Shown here piece after piece: positions 17,737 through 27,095 of a stretch of DNA of 64,000 bases. Positions within the stretch are counted from its first letter, which is position 1; each line of letters starts with the position of its first letter. Position numbers and translations under genes: made by a program. Below the pieces are notes generated by a model. The model saw only the letters and a list, made by a program, of their open reading frames with translations. It made no database searches and was not told where the DNA came from. This DNA is from Pedobacter lusitanus (lineage in GTDB: Bacteria > Bacteroidota > Bacteroidia > Sphingobacteriales > Sphingobacteriaceae): contig NZ_CP157278.1 in NCBI RefSeq assembly GCF_040026395.1, forward strand, positions 2,852,001-2,916,000. The letters run 5' to 3'.

Positions 17737-19569
17737 TTACGAGTCCATTTCTACCGGATTAAAACTTAGTCCAATCTCTTTAAGTAATAGCGCTGCATTA
17801 AATGTTTTGCAGGCACCCTCTTTTAATTTGTAATCAAAGTTCATCTCTCCTTCAGCAAGCTGAATATCAAAATGATAATTCCTCACCTGACCAGCATATT
17901 TTTCAATCATCTCTGATAACTGAAGGTCATGGGTAGCAAACAGCGTTGGTGTAGCTTTAAGAATCATTTGCTGGATAAAAACCTTAGACCCCAGATATTT
18001 ATCTTTACTATTTGTACCTCTCAGCATTTCATCAATCAGTACTAAAGGATGAGATAGCGTTGTCACTCCTTCCAGAATCATTTTCAGCCTGTTCAGCTCA
18101 GCTTTAAATGTCGAAGTCTGATCATTCAGTGAGTCTTTTATCCTCATATAGGTAAGAATTTCAAAAATGGATACCTTCATATATTTAGCGCACACAGGAG
18201 CGCCTGAAAAGGCCAAAACCATATTGATACCGCCAGTTCGCAAAAACGTACTCTTACCTGCCATATTTGACCCTGTTACGATATCAACAGTCGGATGGGT
18301 ATCAAAGTTATAATCATTCACTATCCTTTTATTCTCTGCAATCAGCGGATGTCCCAGTTCTTTTGCTTCAAAATGGAAAGTTTCAGTGATCACCGGAAAA
18401 GTAAGATCCGGTTCGTTATGATTGAAGGTTGCAAAAGAAATCAGCTCTTCAAACTGACTTATAGTATATAAACCTTTGATTAACTGATCCGATGAATTGA
18501 CAAACCACTTGTCCAGCTGAATTGCACATCTGAAATCCCATAAGAGAAAGACATTATATAGTGTGCCAACTACCATATTCAATCTTACATCAAAAGAATT
18601 GATAATACCAGATAGCTTTTTGATCTGTAAACTCAATGGTACAGCGAGAATCTTTTCCGTAAAGAAGCCTTTGATATATTTACTCTCCCATTTCAGCTCT
18701 TCAGTCCATTTTACTGTTCCGGAAATCGCATTAAGTAAACTTGCACTGCCACTAAATCCTGAATGGATCAGATTGATCTTTTTACCAAGACCAAAAGATA
18801 AAGCAATATTGATAACAGCATAAAAGCCCAATCCTTTCCAGAAGGGATCCCCATATAATATACCCAGGATAATCAGTACTGCGGAAATAAATGGTACTAT
18901 CGCAGTATAAATCCGTAATAGCTTGTTATGCGTAAATTTCAACTGATCAGGCATCTCATGCTCCAGTTTATAACTGATAATTTCCAGTTGTTCTGGTTTA
19001 TGGTTTTGTAACCCGGCCCTGAAATGAAAAGTCTGACCGATGTGACCGGTGAGTTCAATTATTGCAGCCTGACGTTCTCTGATAATTTCCAGGTTAGCCG
19101 GTTTATTCAAACTATCAGCAAGCAGCTTCATCCCGTTTACTGTATTGGACCGGTTGATAAATGCAAATAAAGAAGAATGTCCGTAAATATCCAGATCAGA
19201 AGAATAGGGATGATACTCATCTTCGAAATGTTTACCCTCCTTGTATTTATTTTTACCGGTAAGCATAACACTTACTTCATTCTGGAATACAAAAAGCAGC
19301 TTTTCAGCATAATTAAGTTCATTTTCTTTAATGGTCTGTCGTTTGACAAGCACCATAAAGTATAAAACAGGGATACACATGAGTATACCTGTTATCCAAT
19401 GATATCCTAAATAGATAGTAATACTTACTAAAAGTATTTCTGCAATAAATAATCCAAGCCGGGATAAAGAGATATTATTGAGCGTCTTATTGAGTTCTCT
19501 AATTTGTGCTTCCTGAGTTGAAACGTTATTTTGATAGTCCTTTAAAATACTATCTTTAGATTTTACCAT
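17737..19569 (-). CDS. Membrane-anchored MutS-family ATPase (not a mismatch-repair MutS)
   Basis: The C-terminal third is a MutS domain V ATPase: Walker A GSNMAGKST (433-441), the conserved TSTFKAEL segment, Walker B LVLIDEMLRGTNS (509-521) and the ATHDLQL switch. In place of the mismatch-recognition and connector domains, the 610-residue protein has an N-terminal coiled coil (about 8-35). It also has four predicted membrane helices (about 37-55, 60-75, 219-240 and 245-263) and a helical lever-like middle. Such proteins are common in Bacteroidota and are usually labelled DNA mismatch repair protein MutS, but without domain I and with membrane anchors a repair role is unlikely. It is divergent from rlmH. 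Confidence 0.88.
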   Translation of the reverse strand: MVKSKDSILKDYQNNVSTQEAQIRELNKTLNNISLSRLGLFIAEILLVSITIYLGYHWITGILMCIPVLYFMVLVKRQTIKENELNYAEKLLFVFQNEVSVMLTGKNKYKEGKHFEDEYHPYSSDLDIYGHSSLFAFINRSNTVNGMKLLADSLNKPANLEIIRERQAAIIELTGHIGQTFHFRAGLQNHKPEQLEIISYKLEHEMPDQLKFTHNKLLRIYTAIVPFISAVLIILGILYGDPFWKGLGFYAVINIALSFGLGKKINLIHSGFSGSASLLNAISGTVKWTEELKWESKYIKGFFTEKILAVPLSLQIKKLSGIINSFDVRLNMVVGTLYNVFLLWDFRCAIQLDKWFVNSSDQLIKGLYTISQFEELISFATFNHNEPDLTFPVITETFHFEAKELGHPLIAENKRIVNDYNFDTHPTVDIVTGSNMAGKSTFLRTGGINMVLAFSGAPVCAKYMKVSIFEILTYMRIKDSLNDQTSTFKAELNRLKMILEGVTTLSHPLVLIDEMLRGTNSKDKYLGSKVFIQQMILKATPTLFATHDLQLSEMIEKYAGQVRNYHFDIQLAEGEMNFDYKLKEGACKTFNAALLLKEIGLSFNPVEMDS

Positions 19570-19722
19570 ATCTTTGAATCCTCTTAATTATTAAAAAACG
19601 CCTGAAATTTCAGACAGATTCAAAATTCATATGATAATTTGCTGATCACCTGAATTTAAGTCCACTCTTTAATTGAGACGTTTCTAAATATAGGAATTAC
19701 TACACTAGCAGATTAATATTGA

Positions 19723-20196
19723 ATGAAAATAACTTTACTCGTTGTTGGAAAAACTGAAGACAAATATCTGATTGAGGGTATTGAAAAATATCTTAACCGC
19801 CTAAAACATTATATCGGGTTCAGCCTGGTGGTAATCCCGGATGTCAAGAATACCAAGAACTTAACAGAAGCACAACAAAAAAACAAAGAAGCTGAACTGA
19901 TTTTAAAACAGATCAGTAATCTGGATACGGTTATCTTAATGGATGAAAAAGGCAAAAAATACACCTCTGTTCAATTTGCAAATTATTTAAACAAACAGAT
20001 GATTGGAAGTGTTCAGCATATGATTTTTGTTATTGGCGGACCTTATGGTTTTGACGAAAGTGTTTACAAAAGAGCTAACGGAAGCATATCCTTATCAGAC
20101 ATGACATTCTCTCATCAAATGGTTCGTTTATTTTTTGTAGAGCAGTTATACAGAGCTTTTAGTATTTTAAAAGGTGAGCCTTATCACCATGAGTAA
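19723..20196 (+). CDS. rlmH: 23S rRNA (pseudouridine(1915)-N3)-methyltransferase RlmH
   Basis: RlmH methylates pseudouridine 1915 in helix 69 of 23S rRNA on assembled 70S ribosomes. The 157-residue SPOUT-class protein contains the cofactor-knot segment FVIGGPYGFDESV, the preceding LDEKGK-like turn (LMDEKGKKYTS) and the invariant C-terminus RAFSILKGEPYHHE. Length is exactly that of the family. A 41-codon membrane peptide gene follows 73 bp downstream on the same strand and the two share a terminator. Confidence 0.97.
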   Translation: MKITLLVVGKTEDKYLIEGIEKYLNRLKHYIGFSLVVIPDVKNTKNLTEAQQKNKEAELILKQISNLDTVILMDEKGKKYTSVQFANYLNKQMIGSVQHMIFVIGGPYGFDESVYKRANGSISLSDMTFSHQMVRLFFVEQLYRAFSILKGEPYHHE

Positions 20197-20269
20197 ATAT
20201 TCCTGTTTATTATGGAATATTTTATTTTCTGCATCATTACTATAAGAATTAAACTAAGAAAGGAACTTT

Positions 20270-20395
20270 ATGCAACCAGGAGATTTTAAAAGAAAATACA
20301 GATTCAGAAGCAAAGCTGAGGGTAACCGCTGGAGCTTTACCATAGCTATTATAATTTCCATAATCGCATTTTTGCTAATCGTATATTACCTTTAA
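20270..20395 (+). CDS. 41-residue single-span membrane peptide (unrecognised)
   Basis: An ATG at 20270 is preceded at proper spacing by a purine-rich site (AAGAAAGGAAC) and opens 41 codons ending with TAA. The peptide has a strongly basic N-terminal half (KRKYRFRSKAEGNRW) and ends in one hydrophobic helix (about residues 24-41, rich in I, A and L). That is the shape of a tail-anchored small membrane protein with a basic cytoplasmic head. It lies between rlmH and their common terminator, so it is probably cotranscribed. I do not recognise a family. Support is the ribosome-binding site, the coherent two-part composition and the terminator placement. Confidence 0.6.
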   Translation: MQPGDFKRKYRFRSKAEGNRWSFTIAIIISIIAFLLIVYYL

Positions 20396-20429
20396 GCAAT
20401 ATCGGATACAGAAAGAATTCTGTATGCAT

Positions 20430-20462
20430 AAAAAAACCGGATGTTAAACATCCGGTTTTTTT
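20430..20462. terminator. Bidirectional terminator (rlmH side / DUF5606 side)
   Basis: AAAAAAACCGGATGTT and AACATCCGGTTTTTTT form a nearly perfect stem with A- and T-runs at both ends. The transcripts from rlmH and from the DUF5606 gene converge on it. Confidence 0.92.
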
Positions 20463-20480
20463 ATATTCATTAAAGAGTAA

Positions 20481-21014
20481 TTAAACTCCTTTTTTGCTTG
20501 TCATACTAGCTTTTTTTGCTGGCTGAGATGTTTTAACCGGCGCTTTAGCATTTGAAGGTTTAGGTGTAGCTTTAGCTTTCTTCTCCTCTGCTGCTTTAAC
20601 CGCTTCAATACCTTCAACAGCTCCCGGAGCAGCTTCAGTAAATAAAGGAAGATCCTTTAACAAATGATACCAGGTAACGATTTTCTTCATATCTGAAGTA
20701 TAAACTTTATCCTGATCATGTGTAGGTGCAACCTCAACGAACAGTGCTCTTAACACTGAAGCATCAGCTTTAGCATCAGCAACTTCACCTTTCAATGCAG
20801 CAATATTTGCCAAAACATCAATCAGTTTTAAATCTTCATCTTCACCATAGATTGTAATATCTTCTAATGAAGCTAATTTTGTAGAAGAGATACTGGTTAC
20901 AATTTTAACTTTTTGAGCATCTAACCCTTCCAGTACATAACCGGCTTTATTTTGTCCAACAAGTTTAAATAAACCTGGTCTGCCAGATACGGCTACAATT
21001 CCTCTTAAATTCAT
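20481..21014 (-). CDS. DUF5606 family protein
   Basis: This 177-residue protein begins MNLRGIVAVSGRPGLFKLVGQ, the signature of the Bacteroidota family DUF5606. The N-terminal part (about 1-60) looks like a small beta-rich domain and the middle (60-130) is helical. The last 45 residues are a low-complexity tail of alanine, lysine, proline and serine. The function is unknown. It starts 3 nt after the cyclophilin stop codon, so the two are cotranscribed and probably translationally coupled, which hints at a link to protein folding, though that is inference. Confidence 0.87.
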   Translation of the reverse strand: MNLRGIVAVSGRPGLFKLVGQNKAGYVLEGLDAQKVKIVTSISSTKLASLEDITIYGEDEDLKLIDVLANIAALKGEVADAKADASVLRALFVEVAPTHDQDKVYTSDMKKIVTWYHLLKDLPLFTEAAPGAVEGIEAVKAAEEKKAKATPKPSNAKAPVKTSQPAKKASMTSKKGV

Positions 21015-21017
21015 ATC

Positions 21018-21479
21018 TTAATCTTCTATCACTTCTATACCTAAAATCTTATCTCCTTGTTTGATACTGTCAACAATGTCAACATTTTCAACAACTTTAC
21101 CAAAACAAGTATGATTTCTATCTAAATGTGCAGTATTTGATCTGCTGTGGCAAATGAAAAATTGAGAACCGCCAGTATTTCTACCTGCATGCGCCATAGA
21201 TAATACACCACGCTCATGATGTTGGTTTCCACCATCAAGTTCACAGTCAATTTTATAACCAGGACCGCCAGTTCCAGCTAAATGAGCTGTAGCTGCATCT
21301 TTGGAATTCGGGCATCCTGCCTGTACTACGAAATCAGGAATTACACGGTGAAAAGTGATTCCATCATAAAACCCTTCATTTGCTAATTTTTTGAAGTTTG
21401 CTACTGTGTTAGGGGCATCCTGATCATAAAATTCGACAGTCATGTCGCCTTTTTCTGTTTTTATTATTGCTTTGCTCAT
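21018..21479 (-). CDS. Peptidyl-prolyl cis-trans isomerase, cyclophilin type
   Basis: This cytoplasmic single-domain cyclophilin of 153 residues accelerates proline isomerisation during folding. The catalytic segment [15 protein letters not shown] contains the key arginine and phenylalanine, followed by [31 protein letters not shown] and [13 protein letters not shown], all in normal order. No signal peptide is present. It is the first gene of a two-gene unit with DUF5606. A weak -7 match (TAAATTTG on the minus strand, 21506-21499) precedes it. Confidence 0.95.
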   Translation of the reverse strand: MSKAIIKTEKGDMTVEFYDQDAPNTVANFKKLANEGFYDGITFHRVIPDFVVQAGCPNSKDAATAHLAGTGGPGYKIDCELDGGNQHHERGVLSMAHAGRNTGGSQFFICHSRSNTAHLDRNHTCFGKVVENVDIVDSIKQGDKILGIEVIED

Positions 21480-21653
21480 ATTCCTTTTTTGTAATGGTCA
21501 AATTTAGTAAATTGAAATGACTAGATAAACTAAAGGTTTAAAAAACCATCCAACCTATAAATGTATATATAATGATCCATTTTAACGTTTAATAGTGATA
21601 ATAATTTTAAACAGGTCATTAAAAGTTTAAATTCGTATCTGGTTCCCTCAATT

Positions 21654-22916
21654 ATGATTTTGAAAAAGAGTTTTCTCCTGCTGTTATTTCTGACTTTAAC
21701 ACTGATGCTCAAAGCCTCATCCATTCTGATTAATATGGATGAAGATCAGAAGAATCATCTCAAAGCATATGGGATTGCCTACTGGAGTATCAAACAAAAT
21801 GCAGAAGTAAGCTGGTTACTAAATTACAGGGGTGGCAGCTTTCTGATCAAATACAGCAAACTTATAGAAGACGAATGTAAAACAAGAGGCGTTTCCTACC
21901 AGGTAATCGCCGATGGCAAGGTTACTGCCATACTAAATGAGATCAGTGACCCTGAAGTAAATATGGAAATGGTTAAATTGGAGAAAGCTCCCAAAATTGC
22001 CGTATACTCACCAAAAAGCAAATTACCCTGGGATGATGCCGTGACTATGGTGCTTACCTATGCAGAAATCCCTTATGATGTTGTTTACGATGATGAAGTA
22101 TTAAAAGATAAACTAAACGGTTATGACTGGCTTCATTTACACCACGAAGACTTTACAGGACAGTATGGCCGCTTCTGGAGTGCTTTTCAAAATGCAGTAT
22201 GGTATCGGGAAGATGTCAGGACCCAGGAAGCAACTGCCAAGAGAAACGGATTTGGCAAAGTGTCTCAGATGAAACTTGCCGTAGCTAAAAAAATGACCGA
22301 ATTTTGTGCAGGTGGTGGCTTTCTCTTCGCTATGTGTTCTGCCACTGATAGCTTTGACATAGCCTTATCGGCTGAAGGAGTTGATATCTGTGCCAGCATG
22401 TTTGATGGTGATGCTGAAGACCCCAATGCCCAGTCAAAACTGGATTTCAAAAAAACACTTGCTTTTAAAGACTTCAGACTGGACCTGAATCCTGCAAATT
22501 ATGAATTCTCAGATATCGATGTGACACAGACCAGAAATCTGGCACAGCAAAACGACTTCTTTACCTTATTTGAATTTTCAGCAAAGTCTGATCTTGTTCC
22601 CACTATGCTTACTCAGGATCATGACCGGGTGATTAAAGGATTCATGGGCCAGACTACTGCCTTCAGAAAAAGTCTGATCAAACCAAATATTACCGTTCTG
22701 GGAGAAAATAAAGGAGCTGCAGAAGTACGTTATCTGCATGGAGATATTGGAAAAGGGCAATTCACTTTCTACGGCGGGCATGATCCTGAAGACTATCAGC
22801 ATGCAGTGGGCGACCCGCCCACTGACTTAAATCTTCATCCTAATTCTCCCGGATATCGTTTGATATTGAATAATGTCCTCTTTCCTGCAGCCAAGAAAAA
22901 ACATCAGAAGACCTGA
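21654..22916 (+). CDS. Secreted GATase-like protein (family commonly labelled asparagine synthetase B)
   Basis: The 420-residue protein starts with a signal peptide (about 1-22) followed by ILINMDEDQKNHLKAYG. Bacteroidota proteins with this opening are widely labelled asparagine synthetase B, but none of the AsnB parts are present: no N-terminal nucleophile cysteine, no ATP-pyrophosphatase SGGxDS loop. The middle contains FCAGGGFLFAMCSATDS (about residues 216-232), which resembles a class I glutamine-amidotransferase nucleophile elbow with a cysteine, and later YGGHDPEDY. I therefore call it an exported protein with a GATase1-like domain of unknown activity. It converges with the Porin_10 gene, ending 2 nt from it. 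Confidence 0.7.
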   Translation: MILKKSFLLLLFLTLTLMLKASSILINMDEDQKNHLKAYGIAYWSIKQNAEVSWLLNYRGGSFLIKYSKLIEDECKTRGVSYQVIADGKVTAILNEISDPEVNMEMVKLEKAPKIAVYSPKSKLPWDDAVTMVLTYAEIPYDVVYDDEVLKDKLNGYDWLHLHHEDFTGQYGRFWSAFQNAVWYREDVRTQEATAKRNGFGKVSQMKLAVAKKMTEFCAGGGFLFAMCSATDSFDIALSAEGVDICASMFDGDAEDPNAQSKLDFKKTLAFKDFRLDLNPANYEFSDIDVTQTRNLAQQNDFFTLFEFSAKSDLVPTMLTQDHDRVIKGFMGQTTAFRKSLIKPNITVLGENKGAAEVRYLHGDIGKGQFTFYGGHDPEDYQHAVGDPPTDLNLHPNSPGYRLILNNVLFPAAKKKHQKT

Positions 22917-22918
22917 TC

Positions 22919-25090
22919 TTAATCGTAGAAATTCCAGCTTAATCCGATCTTGAATAATTTATCAGGCATTGGATACCTGTTAACCACGTAATATCCTTTC
23001 GACTGAAGCCCCTGATTCACATATTCATATTTAAGGAAGATATTTGCCTTCCTTAAACTTGCTCTTACCCAAAGATCTACAATAGGATAGGTATTGAATT
23101 TAACCGGCTGATAAGTTGCAGATGCCTGCTTAATATAAAACTGGCTCACAGCTGGCGAATAAGAGTAGTTTACATATTTACTGTTATATCTTACATCAAA
23201 GCCAAATTCTGTCTTTAAAACTTTAAAAACAGTTGCCTTCATATATAAACTATTAAAAGTATAAAAATCAGGCATAGGCATGATATCCTGTTTGCTGGTC
23301 TTTTGATAAACTATGTAACTATCCAGGTTAAACCTGCCATAAGTAAACTTCTTTCCTAACGTTAACTTTAACACATTGATACTTCCGGAAAACTGTGCCG
23401 GAACAATTGTCAGTGAGTCTATTGCTGGTCTGGTTTGTATGAAATACAAATAATTATTAACCATTGAATACTCTGCACTTGCTTCCAGTCCTAATTTCTC
23501 ATTAATATATTTAAAAGACAGGTTAACCGTTTTTGTTCTGTTCCATGGATTAGGCAGGATGACCATATTAGTATCAATAGAAGGATTAGCGTTTCTATAG
23601 GCTGCATATTTGGGATCCGCAACTGCATTTGTCCAGCCAAAATGATTCCCATAATGTGTATCATAAATTTCTTCTGGTGATTTATTCTGAATATATGCGC
23701 CCAATACAATTCTGCCCAGATTGTGGCTCACCAGAACATTACTTTTGGCCTCATACATAAAGTCTCCGGCCTGTCTGCCCTGGAATATTTGCTGCACATC
23801 AAAGTTCAGATCTATCCGGTTACTGAATCTATAACCTGCGGACCCCAGCAGTGTGACATTCTGGAATGACTTGGTATAATTAGAAAAGTACTTGTTATCC
23901 ACAGTATTAGTCACCGTTGTAACAACCCCATTGGCATCAGTATTGGTACTGGTCGTGGTTTGAGGTAAAACACCAACCATTTGCGAATAATTATAGAAAT
24001 CATGACGTATCCCCGCATCAATTTTCAATTCATTTTTGATTACAGAGCTAGATTTTCCACGAAGAAAAAAACTATAGATAAATTCATTCTGTATATGTTT
24101 TACCGAAGTACTGTCATTGGTATAAGAAAGATCACGCATACCAGAAGGCAGGACAGTATGATCATCTGACTGGGTTTTCTGGAAAGCATAAGAATCCTTA
24201 TCATATTTTATGGTATAGGAAATCTTATTGGTAGGTAATATCTTTTTACTGATTTCCTGATCCAGTGTATCAATACGACCTACAAAATAAGTCTGTTTCA
24301 GAAAAAACGTGTTTTTTCTGTAGATCTGTCTTGCAGAAGACAACCTGACACTCTGAGACATTCTGTCGATAGAAAGCTGATTATCACCAAAGATATTATC
24401 GTTCACAATCGATCCATTCTCATATGCCTTCAGCGTATTAAAAATAGCATTTGCATAAAGTGCATATCGTTTATTGGGTGAAGTATACCAGCTAAAGAAA
24501 GTACCATTCAACACATCTCCCCTTTGCCTCTGATAACCACCGTTAGCACCAATCCGGTTATAACTTGCTCCAACATTAAAATTTTTCTTAATATTCTGAG
24601 AGTGCAATACCCTGAAAAGCTGCTCATTGTCCCCACTGTATTGCCCCGCGTAGTAAAGATTGCTGAATGGCGTTCTTGCTTTATAATATTTGATATCATC
24701 ATTTCCAATGGCATACCAATCCAGTGAGTGAAATCCAGGATCAAAACCAATGGTTTTAGAAGGATTAAATAACAGATCTCTTGCGGCAAGTCCAATGTTT
24801 CCGGTATTAATAGTAGGCCTGGTGGGCTGTATTATCGGATTGAAATTTTGCATTCCCCTTAAACTGGTATCCAATGCCAGCGTCTGGATACTGTCTTTAT
24901 TCAGCTTAAGCGTAGTATAACGGATAAATCTCGAGGTAAAAATAACTGAATCCTTACTGTTTTCCAGTTTACTTCTTAAAGAATCCAATTCTTTATTCTG
25001 ATTCACCGAAGTCTTCAAATCCTGAGCAACAACTTGCTTTGCCCCAAAAAAGACACAGCTTAAAAGAAATAAAACAATGGTTTTACGCAT
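22919..25090 (-). CDS. Putative outer-membrane porin (Porin_10 family)
   Basis: This 723-residue exported beta-barrel protein has a signal peptide (about 1-22, ending VVAQ), a short polar linker, then alternating aromatic strands to the C-terminal KIGLSWNFYD, a typical barrel end. Segments such as SLDWYAIGNDDIKYY and TPFSNLYYAGQYSGDNEQLF are typical of the Bacteroidota putative porin family Porin_10. Its cargo is unknown. The start codon overlaps the stop codon of the purine nucleoside phosphorylase gene by one base (TAATG), so translation is coupled to it. Confidence 0.85.
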   Translation of the reverse strand: MRKTIVLFLLSCVFFGAKQVVAQDLKTSVNQNKELDSLRSKLENSKDSVIFTSRFIRYTTLKLNKDSIQTLALDTSLRGMQNFNPIIQPTRPTINTGNIGLAARDLLFNPSKTIGFDPGFHSLDWYAIGNDDIKYYKARTPFSNLYYAGQYSGDNEQLFRVLHSQNIKKNFNVGASYNRIGANGGYQRQRGDVLNGTFFSWYTSPNKRYALYANAIFNTLKAYENGSIVNDNIFGDNQLSIDRMSQSVRLSSARQIYRKNTFFLKQTYFVGRIDTLDQEISKKILPTNKISYTIKYDKDSYAFQKTQSDDHTVLPSGMRDLSYTNDSTSVKHIQNEFIYSFFLRGKSSSVIKNELKIDAGIRHDFYNYSQMVGVLPQTTTSTNTDANGVVTTVTNTVDNKYFSNYTKSFQNVTLLGSAGYRFSNRIDLNFDVQQIFQGRQAGDFMYEAKSNVLVSHNLGRIVLGAYIQNKSPEEIYDTHYGNHFGWTNAVADPKYAAYRNANPSIDTNMVILPNPWNRTKTVNLSFKYINEKLGLEASAEYSMVNNYLYFIQTRPAIDSLTIVPAQFSGSINVLKLTLGKKFTYGRFNLDSYIVYQKTSKQDIMPMPDFYTFNSLYMKATVFKVLKTEFGFDVRYNSKYVNYSYSPAVSQFYIKQASATYQPVKFNTYPIVDLWVRASLRKANIFLKYEYVNQGLQSKGYYVVNRYPMPDKLFKIGLSWNFYD

Positions 25091-25905
25091 TATAAAGAAA
25101 GAATTAACTGGCTTAATATTCTTGTCATTTTAGGCTCGGCAATTCTTGCTGTTTCCAGTATTTCTTCCAGGCTGACCGGAGCTAAAACATCAGTAAAACC
25201 TTCATCAGTCAACACTGAAATAGCAAAAACCGGAATACTCATATGCTTGGCAACAATAACTTCCGGAACAGTACTCATTCCTACTGCATCTCCACCAATA
25301 ATACGCAAATAGTTATACTCTGCTTTAGTTTCCAGATTAGGCCCGGTTACAGAAACATACACTCCCTGATGACAATTAATCTTTTCTGCTGCTGCAATTT
25401 CCAGCGCACGTTTAATAAAATCTTTCTGATAAGGCTGACTCATATCAGGAAATCTTGGTCCCATATCAGCATCATTTCTACCACGCAAAGGACTCTCAGG
25501 CTGCAAATTGATATGATCATTTATAATCATCAGGTCGCCCTTTTTAAAATCAGCATTCAGAGAACCTGCTGCATTGGAAATAAACAGATACTGAATTCCC
25601 AAAGCTTTCATTACTCTTATCGGAAAAGTAATCTGCTGCATAGAATAGCCTTCATAATAATGCAGTCTGCCCTGCATAGCAATTACCTTTTTACCATTCA
25701 GTGTTCCGAAAATCAATTTTCCCGAATGAAACTCCAATGTAGAAATCGGAAAATTCGGAATATTGGAATACATCAGACTAAATTCTACTTCAATCTCATT
25801 CACAAGGCCGCCTAATCCGGTTCCCAGTACTATTCCAATTTCCGGCTGGAAATTATTGCATTTTAGCTTTATATATTCAACGGTCTCGTGTAGTGTCTGA
25901 AACAT
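25090..25905 (-). CDS. Purine-nucleoside phosphorylase, trimeric type
   Basis: This enzyme splits purine (deoxy)nucleosides with phosphate to free base and (deoxy)ribose 1-phosphate for salvage. The 271-residue protein has the phosphate-binding GTGLGGL near the start, the GRLHYYEGYSMQQITFPIRVMKALG segment, SNAAGSLN, and the base-pocket region GMSTVPEVIVAKHMSIPVFAISVLTD. These match the low-molecular-mass homotrimeric class rather than hexameric DeoD. Its 5' end overlaps the 3' end of lpxK by 29 bp and its stop overlaps the Porin_10 start, so the three genes form a tight operon. Confidence 0.95.
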   Translation of the reverse strand: MFQTLHETVEYIKLKCNNFQPEIGIVLGTGLGGLVNEIEVEFSLMYSNIPNFPISTLEFHSGKLIFGTLNGKKVIAMQGRLHYYEGYSMQQITFPIRVMKALGIQYLFISNAAGSLNADFKKGDLMIINDHINLQPESPLRGRNDADMGPRFPDMSQPYQKDFIKRALEIAAAEKINCHQGVYVSVTGPNLETKAEYNYLRIIGGDAVGMSTVPEVIVAKHMSIPVFAISVLTDEGFTDVLAPVSLEEILETARIAEPKMTRILSQLILSL

Positions 25906-26932
25906 ATTTTAGTATCTTTTGGTCAAATGTTTTTTTATAGTCTGCATCAATATTTATTTGGATTGGCAGATAAAATACAGGCAAATCTAACAGTAATTCT
26001 CTGATTGTAACATCAAATAAACGCTGCGCATCCTTTTCTGTTGTGATAATAATTTTTTCTTTCGCCGGATCCTGGCGAAAAGCTTTTACCAATTTACTTA
26101 AATTTCCTGAACTGAATGAATGATGATCCGGATAATCATGATGTTCTATAGCCGGAGCAAACTGTGACAGATAATCAAACAAAGGCCCGGGATTAGCAAT
26201 TCCTGTCAATAAAAACACCTTTTTATGCTTCAGTATATTTACCGGTAAAACTTTGGTTGTATAAAGATCATGCAGCTCTTTATAAGCTATAGAAGAGAAA
26301 AAAAGCTGATCTGCCGCATGCTTAAAATGTCCGGCACATTGATTTTTTTGTTGACTACCGATTTCCAGTGGTGATTTGGTAACGAGCAAAATATCTGCAC
26401 GCTTATACCCCCTGAAAGGTTCTCTCATATTCCCGGCAGGTAGTAAAAATTGCCATTCCAATAATTTCTGAAATTCAAAAAGCAGAATACTGAATCCCGG
26501 ATTCAGCCTTCTGTGCTGAAAAGCATCATCAAGTATAATCACATCATGCCTCTCTCTCAACATACTCACTCCCTTTACCCTATCCTCACAGACTGCAACA
26601 GTCAACTGTGGAAATTTATGATAAAACTGCAGTGGCTCATCACCTATCGATTTCGCAGTTGAAGTCTTATCGGCGTATAAAAATCCTTTAGTATCTCTTC
26701 CATACCCCCTGCTCAGAATGGCAATTTTATAATCACCAAGTAAGTGTACCAGATATTCAGTAACCGGGCTCTTTCCTGAACCGCCAACAACCAGGTTACC
26801 TACACAAATTACCGGTATATCAAACCTATGGGACTTAAAAATGCCCCAGTCATAGAGTTTATTTCTTAAAACTACCACTATACCGTAGATAACAGAAAAG
26901 GGCAGCAATAGTAATCGGACGTATTTTATCAT
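25877..26932 (-). CDS. lpxK: Tetraacyldisaccharide 4'-kinase LpxK
   Basis: LpxK phosphorylates the 4' position of the lipid A disaccharide on the inner-membrane face. The 351-residue protein has an N-terminal hydrophobic anchor (LLLLPFSVIYGIVVVL), the P-loop region GNLVVGGSGKSPVTEYL, ILSRGYGRDTKGF, the DD pair of VIILDDAFQHRRL and the LLPAGNMREP segment, all diagnostic. I chose ATG at 26932 over the in-frame GTG at 26968 because the former gives the normal family start. It heads an operon with purine nucleoside phosphorylase and a porin, an unusual functional mix. Confidence 0.95.
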   Translation of the reverse strand: MIKYVRLLLLPFSVIYGIVVVLRNKLYDWGIFKSHRFDIPVICVGNLVVGGSGKSPVTEYLVHLLGDYKIAILSRGYGRDTKGFLYADKTSTAKSIGDEPLQFYHKFPQLTVAVCEDRVKGVSMLRERHDVIILDDAFQHRRLNPGFSILLFEFQKLLEWQFLLPAGNMREPFRGYKRADILLVTKSPLEIGSQQKNQCAGHFKHAADQLFFSSIAYKELHDLYTTKVLPVNILKHKKVFLLTGIANPGPLFDYLSQFAPAIEHHDYPDHHSFSSGNLSKLVKAFRQDPAKEKIIITTEKDAQRLFDVTIRELLLDLPVFYLPIQINIDADYKKTFDQKILKYVSDTTRDR

Positions 26933-27042
26933 GTTGTGAAAGCTGCTTAAGTTTAGGCGGTAAACCACAGCAGCACCTCAAAAATAAGAATTATTTTTCT
27001 CGCCCTGTGGTCTGTTAGAAGAATATCATATAGCAGAATGGA

Positions 27043-27074
27043 TTGACAGGCAATAAAATAAAAAACTATCTTTG
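27043..27074 (+). promoter_or_regulatory. Sigma-A type promoter of pruA
   Basis: TTG at 27043-27045 and TATCTTTG at 27067-27074 are 21 nt apart, matching the Bacteroidota -33/-7 promoter. The expected transcript begins near 27080, which excludes the TTG codon at 27072 as a start and supports the ATG at 27096. Confidence 0.7.
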
Positions 27075-27095
27075 TGCAAACAACAATATTATATC

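Noticed and set aside
17737..19569. Mismatch repair protein MutS
   Set aside because: Only the ATPase domain is shared; the mismatch-binding domain is missing and membrane helices are present.
21654..22916. True asparagine synthetase
   Set aside because: No N-terminal nucleophile cysteine and no ATP-pyrophosphatase motif; the protein is exported.
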